From Vicinamibacterales bacterium (lineage in GTDB: Bacteria; Acidobacteriota; Vicinamibacteria; Vicinamibacterales; UBA2999), in NCBI GenBank assembly GCA_030680175.1, contig JAUXWO010000030.1, positions 124,001 through 188,000 of the forward strand: a stretch of 64,000 bases of DNA, read 5' to 3'. The translations under genes were made by a program, and so were the position numbers. Below the pieces are notes generated by a model. It made no database searches, was not told the DNA's origin, and saw only the letters and a list, made by a program, of their open reading frames with translations. Of this stretch, positions 25,389 to 32,732 are shown piece by piece. The stretch's first letter is position 1. Every line of letters begins with the position of its first letter.

Positions 25389-26285
25389 ATGCGGATCGCC
25401 TTCAACACGTCACTGCGGAACGCGCAGACCGATTTGGCCGGGCTTGCCGAACAGCTCGCCGCGCGCCAGCGCGAGGTCACGTCGGGCAAGCGCGTCCACA
25501 CGGCCAGCCAGGACCCGGCGGCCGCACAGGCCGCGGTGGGGGAGCACGCCGAGATCGGGGCGCTCGACCACTACGTCAAGACGGCCAACGCGGTCACCTC
25601 GCGCCTCACGATTGTCGATACCGTCGTGGCCGACCTTGTCGATCGCGTCACGCAGGCCAGTGCGCTCCTGACCTCGGCGCAAGGGTCCGTACTCAGCACG
25701 ATGCAGCGCGAAGCGCTGGCCGGCGAGCTGCGCGGGATCCGCGACGCGATCTACACCGGCATGACCACGCAGTTCCGCGGCACGTACCTCTTCGCCGGCA
25801 CCGACTCGACGACGCCCCCGTACGCCAGGAACCCTGACGGGTCGATCACGGCGTACCAGGGCAACGCCGATGCCGCCTCCGTCGATGTCGATCGCCAGAC
25901 GGCCATCCAGACGACGTTCAATGGCGACGACGTGCTTCGCGGCGGCGCGGCGCGGGATGTGTTCGCGACGCTCGAAGACATGATCGCCGCGGTCACCGCC
26001 AATGACTCCGCCGCGATGGCGGCCGGGTCGGCGGAGCTGACGGCGGCGTTCGACCGGGTGATCCGCATGCAGAGCCGCGTGGGGACCGACCTCGCACAGC
26101 TCGACCAGAAGCGCCTGACGCTCGAGACGGCGATGCGCGCCGCGCAGAGCCGCCTGTCGATGCAGGAGGACGCCAACATGGTGGAGTCGATCAGCGGCAT
26201 GACCGCCGCGGAGACGGCCTACCGCGCCGCGCTCGGCGCCACCTCCACGATCGGCCGCATGTCGCTGCTCGACTACCTGAGATAG
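25389..26285 (+). CDS. flgL: Hook-filament junction protein FlgL
   Basis: The 298-residue protein starts MRIAFNTSLRNAQTDLAGLA and shows the flagellin-like QREVTSGKRVHTASQDPAAA pattern and RGTYLFAGTDSTTPPYARN. It ends in a helical EDANMVESISGMTAAETAYR region. It lies 3 nt after flgK. The flagellin-like termini with a shorter central domain support FlgL rather than FliC. Confidence 0.94.
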   Translation: MRIAFNTSLRNAQTDLAGLAEQLAARQREVTSGKRVHTASQDPAAAQAAVGEHAEIGALDHYVKTANAVTSRLTIVDTVVADLVDRVTQASALLTSAQGSVLSTMQREALAGELRGIRDAIYTGMTTQFRGTYLFAGTDSTTPPYARNPDGSITAYQGNADAASVDVDRQTAIQTTFNGDDVLRGGAARDVFATLEDMIAAVTANDSAAMAAGSAELTAAFDRVIRMQSRVGTDLAQLDQKRLTLETAMRAAQSRLSMQEDANMVESISGMTAAETAYRAALGATSTIGRMSLLDYLR

Positions 26286-26289
26286 ACCG

Positions 26290-26748
26290 ATGACCATGGA
26301 CGCACAACGCCTCGTCTCCGACCCCGACCGCCTCCGCGTCGAAACCCGCTTCGGCGATTTCGAGACCGACCGATCGTCGGTCATCGCCTTCCCGGAGGGG
26401 CTGCCGGGCTTCGAGCAGTGCCGGCGGTTCGTGGTGATCGCGGCCGACGACATCGCGCCACTGCAGTGCCTGCACGCGGTCGACGGCCCGCCCGCCTCAT
26501 TCCTGACCATCGATCCGCGGCTCGTGCTGCCCGGGTACCGCTGCCAGCTCTCGGCCCATGACGCCACGCGCCTCGGCGCCACCGAAGGCAGCGCGCTCCT
26601 GTGGCTCTCCATCGTCACGGTGCAGCCCGACGGCGTGGCCCTCGCGAACCTGCGGGCGCCGATCGTCATCAACCCGGCGACCATGGCCGGGTTCCAGCTG
26701 ATGCCGCACAACACGCTCTACCCCCTGCGCCAGCCGATTACCGCGTAG
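26290..26748 (+). CDS. fliW: Flagellar assembly factor FliW (CsrA antagonist)
   Basis: A 152-residue protein with FliW features: RFGDFETDRSSVIAFPEGLP, GFEQCRRFVVI, and NLRAPIVINPATMAGFQLM. FliW binds flagellin and sequesters CsrA, so CsrA represses flagellin translation only when free flagellin is low. csrA follows after 20 nt, the standard pair. Confidence 0.95.
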   Translation: MTMDAQRLVSDPDRLRVETRFGDFETDRSSVIAFPEGLPGFEQCRRFVVIAADDIAPLQCLHAVDGPPASFLTIDPRLVLPGYRCQLSAHDATRLGATEGSALLWLSIVTVQPDGVALANLRAPIVINPATMAGFQLMPHNTLYPLRQPITA

Positions 26749-26768
26749 CGGCGCGTCACGAGGCTTTC

Positions 26769-26999
26769 ATGTTGGTGTTCACCAGGCGGCGCGACGAGGC
26801 GATCGTCATCGGCGACGGTGTCGAAGTGCGTGTGCTGCGCGTCGGGCGGGACGGGGTGCGACTGGGCGTGACCGCGCCGTCGCACGTGGCCGTGCATCGC
26901 CACGAGGTCTACGAGCAGATCCGCGAGGAGAACCGCTCGGCGGCCGCCGCGCCGCTGCCCGCAAAGCTCCTGCTGCCGCGCGCCGCCAATGATCTGTGA
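26769..26999 (+). CDS. csrA: Carbon storage regulator CsrA
   Basis: The 76-residue RNA-binding protein starts MLVFTRRRDEAIVIGDGVEV and continues VRLGVTAPSHVAVHRHEVYEQI, the complete CsrA core. It lies downstream of fliW, so it probably controls flagellin translation; the AAGGAGGAA sites before both flagellin ATGs are plausible targets. The last 11 nt overlap the GNAT gene. Confidence 0.96.
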   Translation: MLVFTRRRDEAIVIGDGVEVRVLRVGRDGVRLGVTAPSHVAVHRHEVYEQIREENRSAAAAPLPAKLLLPRAANDL

Positions 27000-27930
27000 G
27001 GACTGGCGCGACGTGCCGGCGGCGGCGCTCCGGCCGGCGTACGACGCCGAGCGCCGGCGCTGGGCGACGACGCTGCACTGGGACCTCGGCACCGCGTGGG
27101 CGCTCGTGGAGCAGGCGCGGGCCGAGGGCCGGCTGCCCGGGCTCGTCGCGCGCACGGCGCGGGGCGAGGTGCATGGCTGGGCGTTCTATCTGACGAGCGA
27201 CGACACGCTGCAGATCGGGGCGCTCTGCGCCACGAATGCCGCGACCGTCCGCCTGCTGCTCGATCGCATCCTGGCCTCCCCCGATGCGGCGCTCGCGCGG
27301 CGGCTCGCCCTCTTCGGCTGGCCGGAGCACGCGGCCCTCGAGGTGGCGCTCGCGCGGCGGCGCTTCGCGCTGGCACGCCATCTCTACCTGGTGCGCGACC
27401 TCTCGCCGGACCTCGCACCGTCCACACCGGTCCGTGCCGCGAGCCTGCGCCCCTGGCAGGACGTCGATGCGCCGGCCGTCGTGCGGCTGTTCGAAGAGGC
27501 GTACCGAGGGGAACGGGCGGCCGAGTGCTTTGCGCCGCAGGGCCGGCGCGAGCAGTGGGCGCGGTACGTCGGGCAGCTGCTGCACACGCCTGGCTGCGGA
27601 CGCTTCGTGCCCGAACTGACCGTCAGCGCGCCGGGGCAGGCGGCCGGCACGCTCGATGGCCTGGCCTTCCTGACCACGATCGCGCCCGGCATCGCGCATC
27701 TCGCGCAGATGGCCGTGGCGCCGTCGGCGCGCGGGGAGGGACTCGCGGGCCGCCTGCTCGCCGACGCCATGCACACCGCGGCCGCGGCCCACTACCGGCA
27801 GGTGACGCTGCTCGTGGCCGAGGACAACCAGCCCGCCCGGCGCCTCTATGCCCGTGCCGGTTTCACCGAGCGCGCCTCGTTCATCTACGCCTCGCGGCCT
27901 GTGCCAAACAGGCTCGCGCGGTCGGCGTAG
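26989..27930 (+). CDS. GNAT-family N-acetyltransferase coupled to csrA
   Basis: The 313-residue protein has a C-terminal GNAT domain at about residues 150-300. Motif A is LAQMAVAPSARGEGLAGRLL (acetyl-CoA pyrophosphate loop RGEGLA), followed by VTLLVAEDNQPARRLYARAG. The N-terminal half (GWAFYLTSDDTLQIGALCAT) looks like a second, degenerate GNAT lobe. The ATG lies inside csrA. The substrate is unknown: it could acetylate an amino sugar (the PseH step is missing from the glycan locus), a protein or a small molecule. Confidence 0.8.
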   Translation: MICEDWRDVPAAALRPAYDAERRRWATTLHWDLGTAWALVEQARAEGRLPGLVARTARGEVHGWAFYLTSDDTLQIGALCATNAATVRLLLDRILASPDAALARRLALFGWPEHAALEVALARRRFALARHLYLVRDLSPDLAPSTPVRAASLRPWQDVDAPAVVRLFEEAYRGERAAECFAPQGRREQWARYVGQLLHTPGCGRFVPELTVSAPGQAAGTLDGLAFLTTIAPGIAHLAQMAVAPSARGEGLAGRLLADAMHTAAAAHYRQVTLLVAEDNQPARRLYARAGFTERASFIYASRPVPNRLARSA

Positions 27931-27933
27931 GAG

Positions 27934-28087
27934 TCGCTGTTCGCCGTTCGCTATTCGCTGTTCGCTATTCGCTATTCGCTGTTCGCTATTCGCTGTTCGC
28001 TGTTCGCGATTCGCGGTTCGCGATTCGCGGTTCGCTGTTCGCCACTACCCACTACCCACTACCCACTACCCACTACCCACTACCCAC
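27934..28087. repeat. Heptamer arrays (TCGCNNT)n then (CTACCCA)n
   Basis: About sixteen 7-nt units of TCGCTGT/TCGCTAT/TCGCGGT type run from 27934 to 28044. They pass directly into six units of CTACCCA to 28087. The array starts 3 nt after the GNAT stop codon. The TCGCNNT family recurs in inverted orientation at 29893-29974, and CTACCCA recurs at 51042-51320. Confidence 0.9.
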
Positions 28088-28099
28088 GATCCCCCCCCC

Positions 28100-28130
28100 T
28101 TGAACACCATTCGCGGAGTCCGGTGATACT
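28100..28130 (+). promoter_or_regulatory. Candidate sigma-70 promoter for mqnB
   Basis: TTGAAC (28100-28105) and TGATAC (28124-28129) are spaced by 18 nt, with a G-rich extended -10 upstream. The predicted start would be about 4-6 nt before the mqnB ATG, implying a leaderless or nearly leaderless mRNA. Confidence 0.4.
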
Positions 28131-28140
28131 CTGATTTCCG

Positions 28141-28770
28141 ATGGCCGCGGATCTGCTCGTCTGCATCGCGACGGAACTCGAGGGCGCCCTGCTGCGCGCG
28201 CGGCTGACTGCCTCGTCCGGCGTACGGGTGGTGCGCATGGGCGTGGGCCCGGTCAATGCGGCCCATGCCGTCACCGTCGAGATCCTGCGCGAACGTCCGC
28301 GCGCCATCATCGTCTGCGGCGTGGGCGGCGCCTATCCGGGGTCGGGCCTGGCGGTCGGTGACGTCGCGTGCGCGTCCGCCGAGTGCTACGGCGATCTCGG
28401 GGCGGCGAGCCCGGCGGGGTTCCTCGACATGCAGGCCCTCGGCTTCCCGGTCGTGGAGGGGCCGCCGCCGCTCTACAACGACCTGCCGATGTCGGTATTC
28501 CCGCTGCCGCGGCGCGTGCGGTTCGTGACCGTGAGCACGTGTACCGGGACCGACGCGGCGGCCGTCGCGCTCGAGGCGCGCACAAAGGGCGCGGTGGAGA
28601 ACATGGAGGGCGCGGCCGTCGCGCATGTCGCCCACCTGCACGCGATCCCGGCCGGGGAGGTGCGCGGCATCAGCAACCGCGTGACGACGCGCGAGGTGGG
28701 GCAGTGGAAGCTGCAGGAGGCCGCGCGCGCGGCCCAGGAGGCCGTGCTCGCGTGGATCGCCCAGCCCTGA
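28141..28770 (+). CDS. mqnB: Futalosine hydrolase MqnB
   Basis: A 209-residue nucleoside-phosphorylase-like hydrolase that removes the base from futalosine in the alternative menaquinone pathway. Family features are VCGVGGAYPGSGLAVGDVAC, SAECYGDLG, STCTGTDAAA, and AVENMEGAAVAHVAHLHAIP, where the ENMEG motif binds the ribose. It is directly followed by mqnD, which overlaps its 3' end, supporting the assignment over a purine nucleosidase. Confidence 0.92.
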   Translation: MAADLLVCIATELEGALLRARLTASSGVRVVRMGVGPVNAAHAVTVEILRERPRAIIVCGVGGAYPGSGLAVGDVACASAECYGDLGAASPAGFLDMQALGFPVVEGPPPLYNDLPMSVFPLPRRVRFVTVSTCTGTDAAAVALEARTKGAVENMEGAAVAHVAHLHAIPAGEVRGISNRVTTREVGQWKLQEAARAAQEAVLAWIAQP

Positions 28771-29561
28771 ACTTCGCGTTCTCGCCCTGCCCGAACGACA
28801 CGTTCGCCTTCCACGCGCTGGTGCATGGCCTCGTGGCTGGCGTGCGCGTCGAGCCGCACATGGACGACATCGAGGCGCTCAACGCGCGCGCCGAGCGCGG
28901 CGAGGCGGAGGTGACCAAGCTGTCGATGCCGGCGTATGGACGCGTCCGCGACCGCTTCGTCCTGCTGCGCGCCGGTGGCGCCGCCGGCTTCGGCGTGGGC
29001 CCGATCGTCGTCGCGCGGTCGGCGCGGCCCGTCGGCGGCCGGATCGCCATCCCCGGCGAACGGACGACCGCGGCGCTCCTGCTGCGGCTGCTGGGCCGCT
29101 TCGACACCGTGACGATGCGCTTCGACGAGATTGAGGAGGCCGTCCTCCGGGGCGACGTGGACTGCGGCCTGCTGATCCACGAGGGGCGCTTCACCTACGA
29201 GGGCAAGGGCCTCACGCTGCTGGCTGACCTCGGAGCGGTCTGGGAAGCGCGCATGCACGGTCCGCTGCCGCTGGCCGGCATCGCCATCCGGCGCGACCTG
29301 GCGCCGGCGTGGGCGGCGGCCATGGACGCGGCGCTGCTGGCGAGCGTGGAGTACGCCTTCGCGCACCCCGGCGCGAGCCGCGGCTACGTGGCCGCGCACG
29401 CCCAGGACATGGATCCTGACGTGACGGCCCGGCACATCCGGCTCTACGTCAACGACTACACCCGCGAGCTCGACACGCGGGCGGTGGAGCGCATGCTGGA
29501 GTGGGGCGCCCGCGAGGGCGTGTTTTCGCCGGTCGACGAGACGTTGTCGAGCTTCGCGTGA
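28752..29561 (+). CDS. mqnD: 1,4-dihydroxy-6-naphthoate synthase MqnD
   Basis: The 269-residue protein starts at GTG 28752, chosen because AGGAGG lies 10 nt upstream. The N-terminal FAFSPCPNDTFAFHALVHG is the MqnD signature. TKLSMPAYGRV and AIPGERTTAALLLRL follow, then a conserved CGLLIHEGRFTYE. It converts cyclic de-hypoxanthine futalosine to dihydroxynaphthoate. With mqnB it shows that the organism uses the futalosine route. Both genes sit inside the flagellar region without obvious functional link. Confidence 0.93.
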   Translation: MDRPALNFAFSPCPNDTFAFHALVHGLVAGVRVEPHMDDIEALNARAERGEAEVTKLSMPAYGRVRDRFVLLRAGGAAGFGVGPIVVARSARPVGGRIAIPGERTTAALLLRLLGRFDTVTMRFDEIEEAVLRGDVDCGLLIHEGRFTYEGKGLTLLADLGAVWEARMHGPLPLAGIAIRRDLAPAWAAAMDAALLASVEYAFAHPGASRGYVAAHAQDMDPDVTARHIRLYVNDYTRELDTRAVERMLEWGAREGVFSPVDETLSSFA

Positions 29562-29566
29562 CGCGG

Positions 29567-29890
29567 GGATCACGTACAAACACGAAGGTCACGTCCGCCT
29601 CCGCGGGCCGGAGGCCGCTCCGGCGTGACCCCGCCGAAGCTCGCGTGATACTGAGGCGAGCGGAGGCGGGAAGGCCACGAAGACCACAGAAAGAACGCAC
29701 TTCAATGGACCCGGTGGCGAACACCGGATGCCAATGAGCGTGTTGCTTCTTCCTGTAGTCGGTGTACGTGGCGCCGCGACCTCATGGGATCCGGGTGGCT
29801 ACCGGATCCGTCGAGGTACGTTCTTCGTGTCGTCTTCGTGGCCTTCGTGGCCTTCGTGGCCTTCGTGATCTTCGTGTTTGTACGTGATCC
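29567..29890. repeat. Intergenic element bounded by a perfect 21-bp inverted repeat
   Basis: This 324-bp stretch between mqnD and the fliT-like gene has perfect 21-bp inverted ends (29567-29587, starting GGATCACGTA, and 29870-29890, ending TACGTGATCC). Internally the arms also pair imperfectly: GAAGGCCACGAAGACCACAG on the left against repeated CCTTCGTGG units (9-bp tandem, 29843-29867) on the right. I see no convincing gene in it. It could be a mobile MITE-like element or a convergent-gene terminator. Confidence 0.65.
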
Positions 29891-29892
29891 GA

Positions 29893-29974
29893 GCGAAGTG
29901 CGAATGGCGAACAGCGAATAGCGAATAGCGAACAGCGAATGGCGAACAGCGAATGGCGAACAGCGAATGGCGAA
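29893..29974. repeat. Heptamer array (GCGAANN)n
   Basis: Eleven full 7-nt units (GCGAACA, GCGAATA, GCGAATG) end directly at the stop codon of the fliT-like gene. On the other strand this is the TTCGCNN family found at 27934, so the two arrays flank mqnB-mqnD in inverted orientation. Confidence 0.9.
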
Positions 29975-30445
29975 CTACGCGTCCGTGTCGATGAGGGCGG
30001 GGGTGTGCCTCGTCGGGGAGACGACGCGGCGGTAGGCGGCGAGCGTCTGCTCGCCGGTCTCGACGGCCTGCGCATGGAAGCGCCGGGCGGCTTCGGCGTC
30101 GCGGAGGGCGCCGAGCGAGGATTCGTCGGTGCCCAGCACGCGCGCGACCAGGGCGCGCACCTGCGCGTGGCGGGAGGCGATCGAGGGAAAGCCCGGCAGC
30201 GTGGCGGCCTCGTCACGCGCGGCCGACAGGCGCCGCCGCCACGGGGCGAGGTCGGCCTCGAGGGCCACAACCAGGGCCGTGACACGGTCGCGCTCGTCTC
30301 CGTGACGTTGCAGCGCCACGAGGTCGTGCGTCCGGCTGGCCTCGCGCTGCGCACGTGACAGGCGCTCGAGCTGGTCGAGCAGGTCCATCATCGTGTCGAG
30401 CCCCGCGCCGTAGGTGGCGAGGGCCTGTGCGACCTCGTGGCTCAC
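29975..30445 (-). CDS. FliT/FlgN-like flagellar chaperone (by position)
   Basis: This 156-residue helical protein starts at GTG 30445 in a GTGA overlap with fliS. Its helices (LLDQLERLSRAQREASRTHD, RHGDERDRVTALVVALEADL) resemble FlgN/FliT-type export chaperones, but there is no decisive motif. The usual neighbour of fliS is fliT, the FliD chaperone. The stop codon abuts the GCGAANN heptamer array. Confidence 0.55.
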   Translation of the reverse strand: MSHEVAQALATYGAGLDTMMDLLDQLERLSRAQREASRTHDLVALQRHGDERDRVTALVVALEADLAPWRRRLSAARDEAATLPGFPSIASRHAQVRALVARVLGTDESSLGALRDAEAARRFHAQAVETGEQTLAAYRRVVSPTRHTPALIDTDA

Positions 30446-30843
30446 CGCGCGGCCTGCTGGGCCTCGGGCTCCGTCGCGATCTGGCCCCACGCCTCACGCA
30501 GCGGCGTGAGCAGCTTGACGACCTCGTCAAGCGCGGCGCCGTTGCTCTGCATGTTCGCTTCGAGCAGCCGCGTGTTCACGTAGGTGTAGAGCGCGTCGAG
30601 CTGGGTGGCGACGTCGCCGCCGTCCCGCATGTTGAGCGTGTTCTGCAGTTCCGCGACGATCGCCAGCGCCCGCGAGAGGGCTTCGCGTTTGGCCACGAGG
30701 TCCTGACGGTCGAGGGCGGCGCGGGCCTCGTTCACGAAGCGCAGGGCGCCGTCATAGAGCATCACGACGAGTTCGAGGGGCGACCGGGATTGCACGTGCG
30801 TCTGCTGATACGCATGGGTCGCCCGGGCGAGTGCTGTCTGCAT
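30442..30843 (-). CDS. fliS: Flagellin export chaperone FliS
   Basis: The 133-residue helical protein contains AYQQTHVQSRSPLELVVMLYDGALRF, the FliS signature, and a second helix with LYTYVNTRLLEANMQSN. FliS binds the C-terminus of flagellin and prevents premature polymerisation. It lies downstream of fliD on the same strand, separated by two tandem 111-bp elements. Confidence 0.94.
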   Translation of the reverse strand: MQTALARATHAYQQTHVQSRSPLELVVMLYDGALRFVNEARAALDRQDLVAKREALSRALAIVAELQNTLNMRDGGDVATQLDALYTYVNTRLLEANMQSNGAALDEVVKLLTPLREAWGQIATEPEAQQAAR

Positions 30844-30895
30844 GAGACCTCCGAAAGAACCACCGACGTGCGGTCGTGGCGTCTGGCCCGACCGA

Positions 30896-31006
30896 CTGGT
30901 GGCGTGTATCGACCGACGAGGGGCTACCGGCGCCCCTGCTCAGCCGCGATTGTCCGGGCCGCCCAACGGGCGGCCCGGCAGTGGACCGTCCACGACACCC
31001 CACTAG
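30896..31006. repeat. 111-bp CTAG element, copy B1 (tandem)
   Basis: Same length and structure as the copy at 3050. The left end is CTGG and the right end CTAG, the latter shared with copy B2. The main hairpin is GGGCCGCCC-AAC-GGGCGGCCC. The second stem differs from other copies as a matched pair: AGGGG...CCCCT on the element's right-to-left strand, in place of AGAGG...CCTCT. Confidence 0.85.
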
Positions 31007-31113
31007 TGGCGTGTATCGACTGAAGAGGGACTACCAGCGCCTCTGCTCAGCCGCGATTCTGCGGGTCGCCCAACGGGCGGCCCGGGAGTAGATTGTCAAC
31101 GACACCCCACTAG
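31003..31113. repeat. 111-bp CTAG element, copy B2 (tandem)
   Basis: Starts at the CTAG that ends copy B1 and ends at CTAG 31110-31113, which contains the TAG stop of fliD on the minus strand. The main hairpin has one mismatch (GGGTCGCCC against GGGCGGCCC). The orientation relative to the abutting gene is the same as for copy A and flgD. Confidence 0.88.
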
Positions 31114-32477
31114 TAGCCGCTCCCGATCGAGGAGAGCGACTGCATCTGCGAGTTGAGCTGCGAAATGGCGAGGTCGGCCGCGATGAACTCGCGCTGGAGC
31201 GCGTCGCGCCGGATCAGCAGCCGCGCCTCCATTGCGTCCAGCCGCTTGCCCATGGCCAGCATCTGGGCGTCGACACGGTCGCGTGCGCTCGGAATGAGGC
31301 CGTCGATCTTCGTGTAGTCCACGACCGCGGCCTCGAGCTTCTTGAACACCCCGTCGACGCCGTTGCCCCCGATGAAGAGCTTCTCGAGGTCGGCCGTGCC
31401 GTTCTTGATGGTCTCGTCGAACTTGGCCTTGTTCAGCTGCAGCTGCCCGGTCGAGGTGAACTCCACGCCGATGGCCGAGAGCCGCGAGTGGGCGCCGCCG
31501 ACCGCGTGGTCGGCGTTCAGGACCTCGCGCAGCGTGCCCCGGAGCGCCCGCATCATGCTGTCGCGGCCGATGCTGCTCTGCGACCCCGACCGCGACTGGG
31601 CGCCCTGGTCGTCCACGAACCGGATCAGGTCGTTGTAGGCGCCGATGAACTTGTCCACCAGCTCGCGCGTCGGCCCGCTGTCGCGTGTGATGGTCGCCGT
31701 CACCGTCTTGCCGGCGTCCTTCTGGTGCAGCGTCACGCTCGTGCCGGGAATCGCGCCTTCGATGATGTTCGTGCTGCTCGTCACCGCGATGCCGTTGATC
31801 ACGGCGGCGGCGTTGGTGGCTTGAACCGCGTTGTCTTCGGGGCTGTTACCCGTGATGGAGTCGCCGTTGGTGTCGGTGAACTGCAGCCCCGCGCCGCCCG
31901 TGAGCTGGTTCGAGACCGTGAAGGCGCCCGCCGTGCCGGTGGCGGTGCCCGTGAGCACGAGCTGGTACCCGTTCACCGTCTGGACCGCCGATGCCACCAC
32001 GCCGAGGTCCTCGGTCTGGTTGATCAGCGTGACGAGGCCATCGAGCGTCCGCGCCTGCCCCCCGAGGTCCACGGTCTTGCCGTTGATGACGAGCGTGCCG
32101 CCCGTGGCGACCTCCGTCGTGTCGCGGTCCGCGAACGTCGAGACGCTGGCCGTGACCTGCGCACGGGCCAGCTCGTTGACGACGATGTCGTAGGTGCCGA
32201 GGGTGCTGTTCGAGGACGTGGTGACGGTGACCGCCGCCGAATCGGAGACCGTGGCCGTCCGGCCGCCGAAGGCGCTGGTCTTGCCGAGCGCGGCCGCCGC
32301 GGTCTCGAGCGACGACACCCGCGAGGCCAGCGTCGTGTACGCCGTCTTCTGGCCCTGGAGGCCGCGGTTCTGCGTTTCGAGCGTCCTGAGCGGCAGGCGC
32401 TCCTGCTCCATGACCGCATTCAGGATCATCCCGAAGTCGATCTGGTTGAAGCCGCTGAACGAGATCGGTGAACCCAT
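31110..32477 (-). CDS. fliD: Flagellar filament cap protein FliD
   Basis: This 455-residue protein begins SPISFSGFNQIDFGMILNAV and has the FliD N-terminal helix with MEQERLPLRTLETQ. It contains LGTYDIVVNELARAQV and a C-terminal helical region (LIRRDALQREFIAADLAISQ, LNSQMQSL). It caps the growing filament. A sigma-28-type promoter lies about 134-160 nt upstream. The final codon TAC is followed by a TAG that belongs to the 111-bp element. Confidence 0.94.
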   Translation of the reverse strand: MGSPISFSGFNQIDFGMILNAVMEQERLPLRTLETQNRGLQGQKTAYTTLASRVSSLETAAAALGKTSAFGGRTATVSDSAAVTVTTSSNSTLGTYDIVVNELARAQVTASVSTFADRDTTEVATGGTLVINGKTVDLGGQARTLDGLVTLINQTEDLGVVASAVQTVNGYQLVLTGTATGTAGAFTVSNQLTGGAGLQFTDTNGDSITGNSPEDNAVQATNAAAVINGIAVTSSTNIIEGAIPGTSVTLHQKDAGKTVTATITRDSGPTRELVDKFIGAYNDLIRFVDDQGAQSRSGSQSSIGRDSMMRALRGTLREVLNADHAVGGAHSRLSAIGVEFTSTGQLQLNKAKFDETIKNGTADLEKLFIGGNGVDGVFKKLEAAVVDYTKIDGLIPSARDRVDAQMLAMGKRLDAMEARLLIRRDALQREFIAADLAISQLNSQMQSLSSIGSGY

Positions 32478-32610
32478 CGTCCCTGACGCCTATTCACGAA
32501 ACATGCCGCGCCGTCGACCCTGCTCGAGGCCGGTCAGGCCGCGCGGACGGACGGCCCGCCGCCAGCGGCCTGACGCGGCGTCGACACGCATCCGGCCGCG
32601 CCTATGGGGG

Positions 32611-32637
32611 GAATCGACGCGCCCGGGGGATTCTTGA
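32611..32637 (-). promoter_or_regulatory. Sigma-28-type promoter of fliD
   Basis: Minus strand: TCAAGAATC (32637-32629), 10-nt spacer, GTCGATTC (32618-32611). Spacing and layout match the two flagellin promoters and resemble the general FliA consensus (TAAAG...CCGATAA). Confidence 0.65.
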
Positions 32638-32708
32638 GCCCCCCGGGCGGTCCGCGCTGACCGGGACTATGCAGAGACGAGCGCCTGTCCGCCCTCCGGC
32701 TTCGACTC

Positions 32709-32727
32709 AGGCCCGAGGCTCGGGCCT
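32709..32727 (-). terminator. Hairpin after flagellin 1
   Basis: AGGCCCG-AGCCT-CGGGCCT forms a 7-bp GC-rich stem 6 nt downstream of the stop codon of the flagellin at 32733 (minus strand). There is no T-run, so intrinsic termination is only plausible. Confidence 0.45.
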
Positions 32728-32732
32728 TCGGG

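Noticed and set aside
27934..28087. CRISPR-like repeat array
   Set aside because: Units are 7 nt with no unique spacers and no cas genes nearby; these are tandem heptamer repeats.
28066..28641. Minus-strand frame over mqnB
   Set aside because: Antisense to a clear futalosine hydrolase; its C-terminus is repeat-derived.
29501..29737. Small plus-strand frame after mqnD
   Set aside because: It overlaps the end of mqnD and the inverted-repeat element; Arg/Thr-rich low-complexity translation with no start signal.
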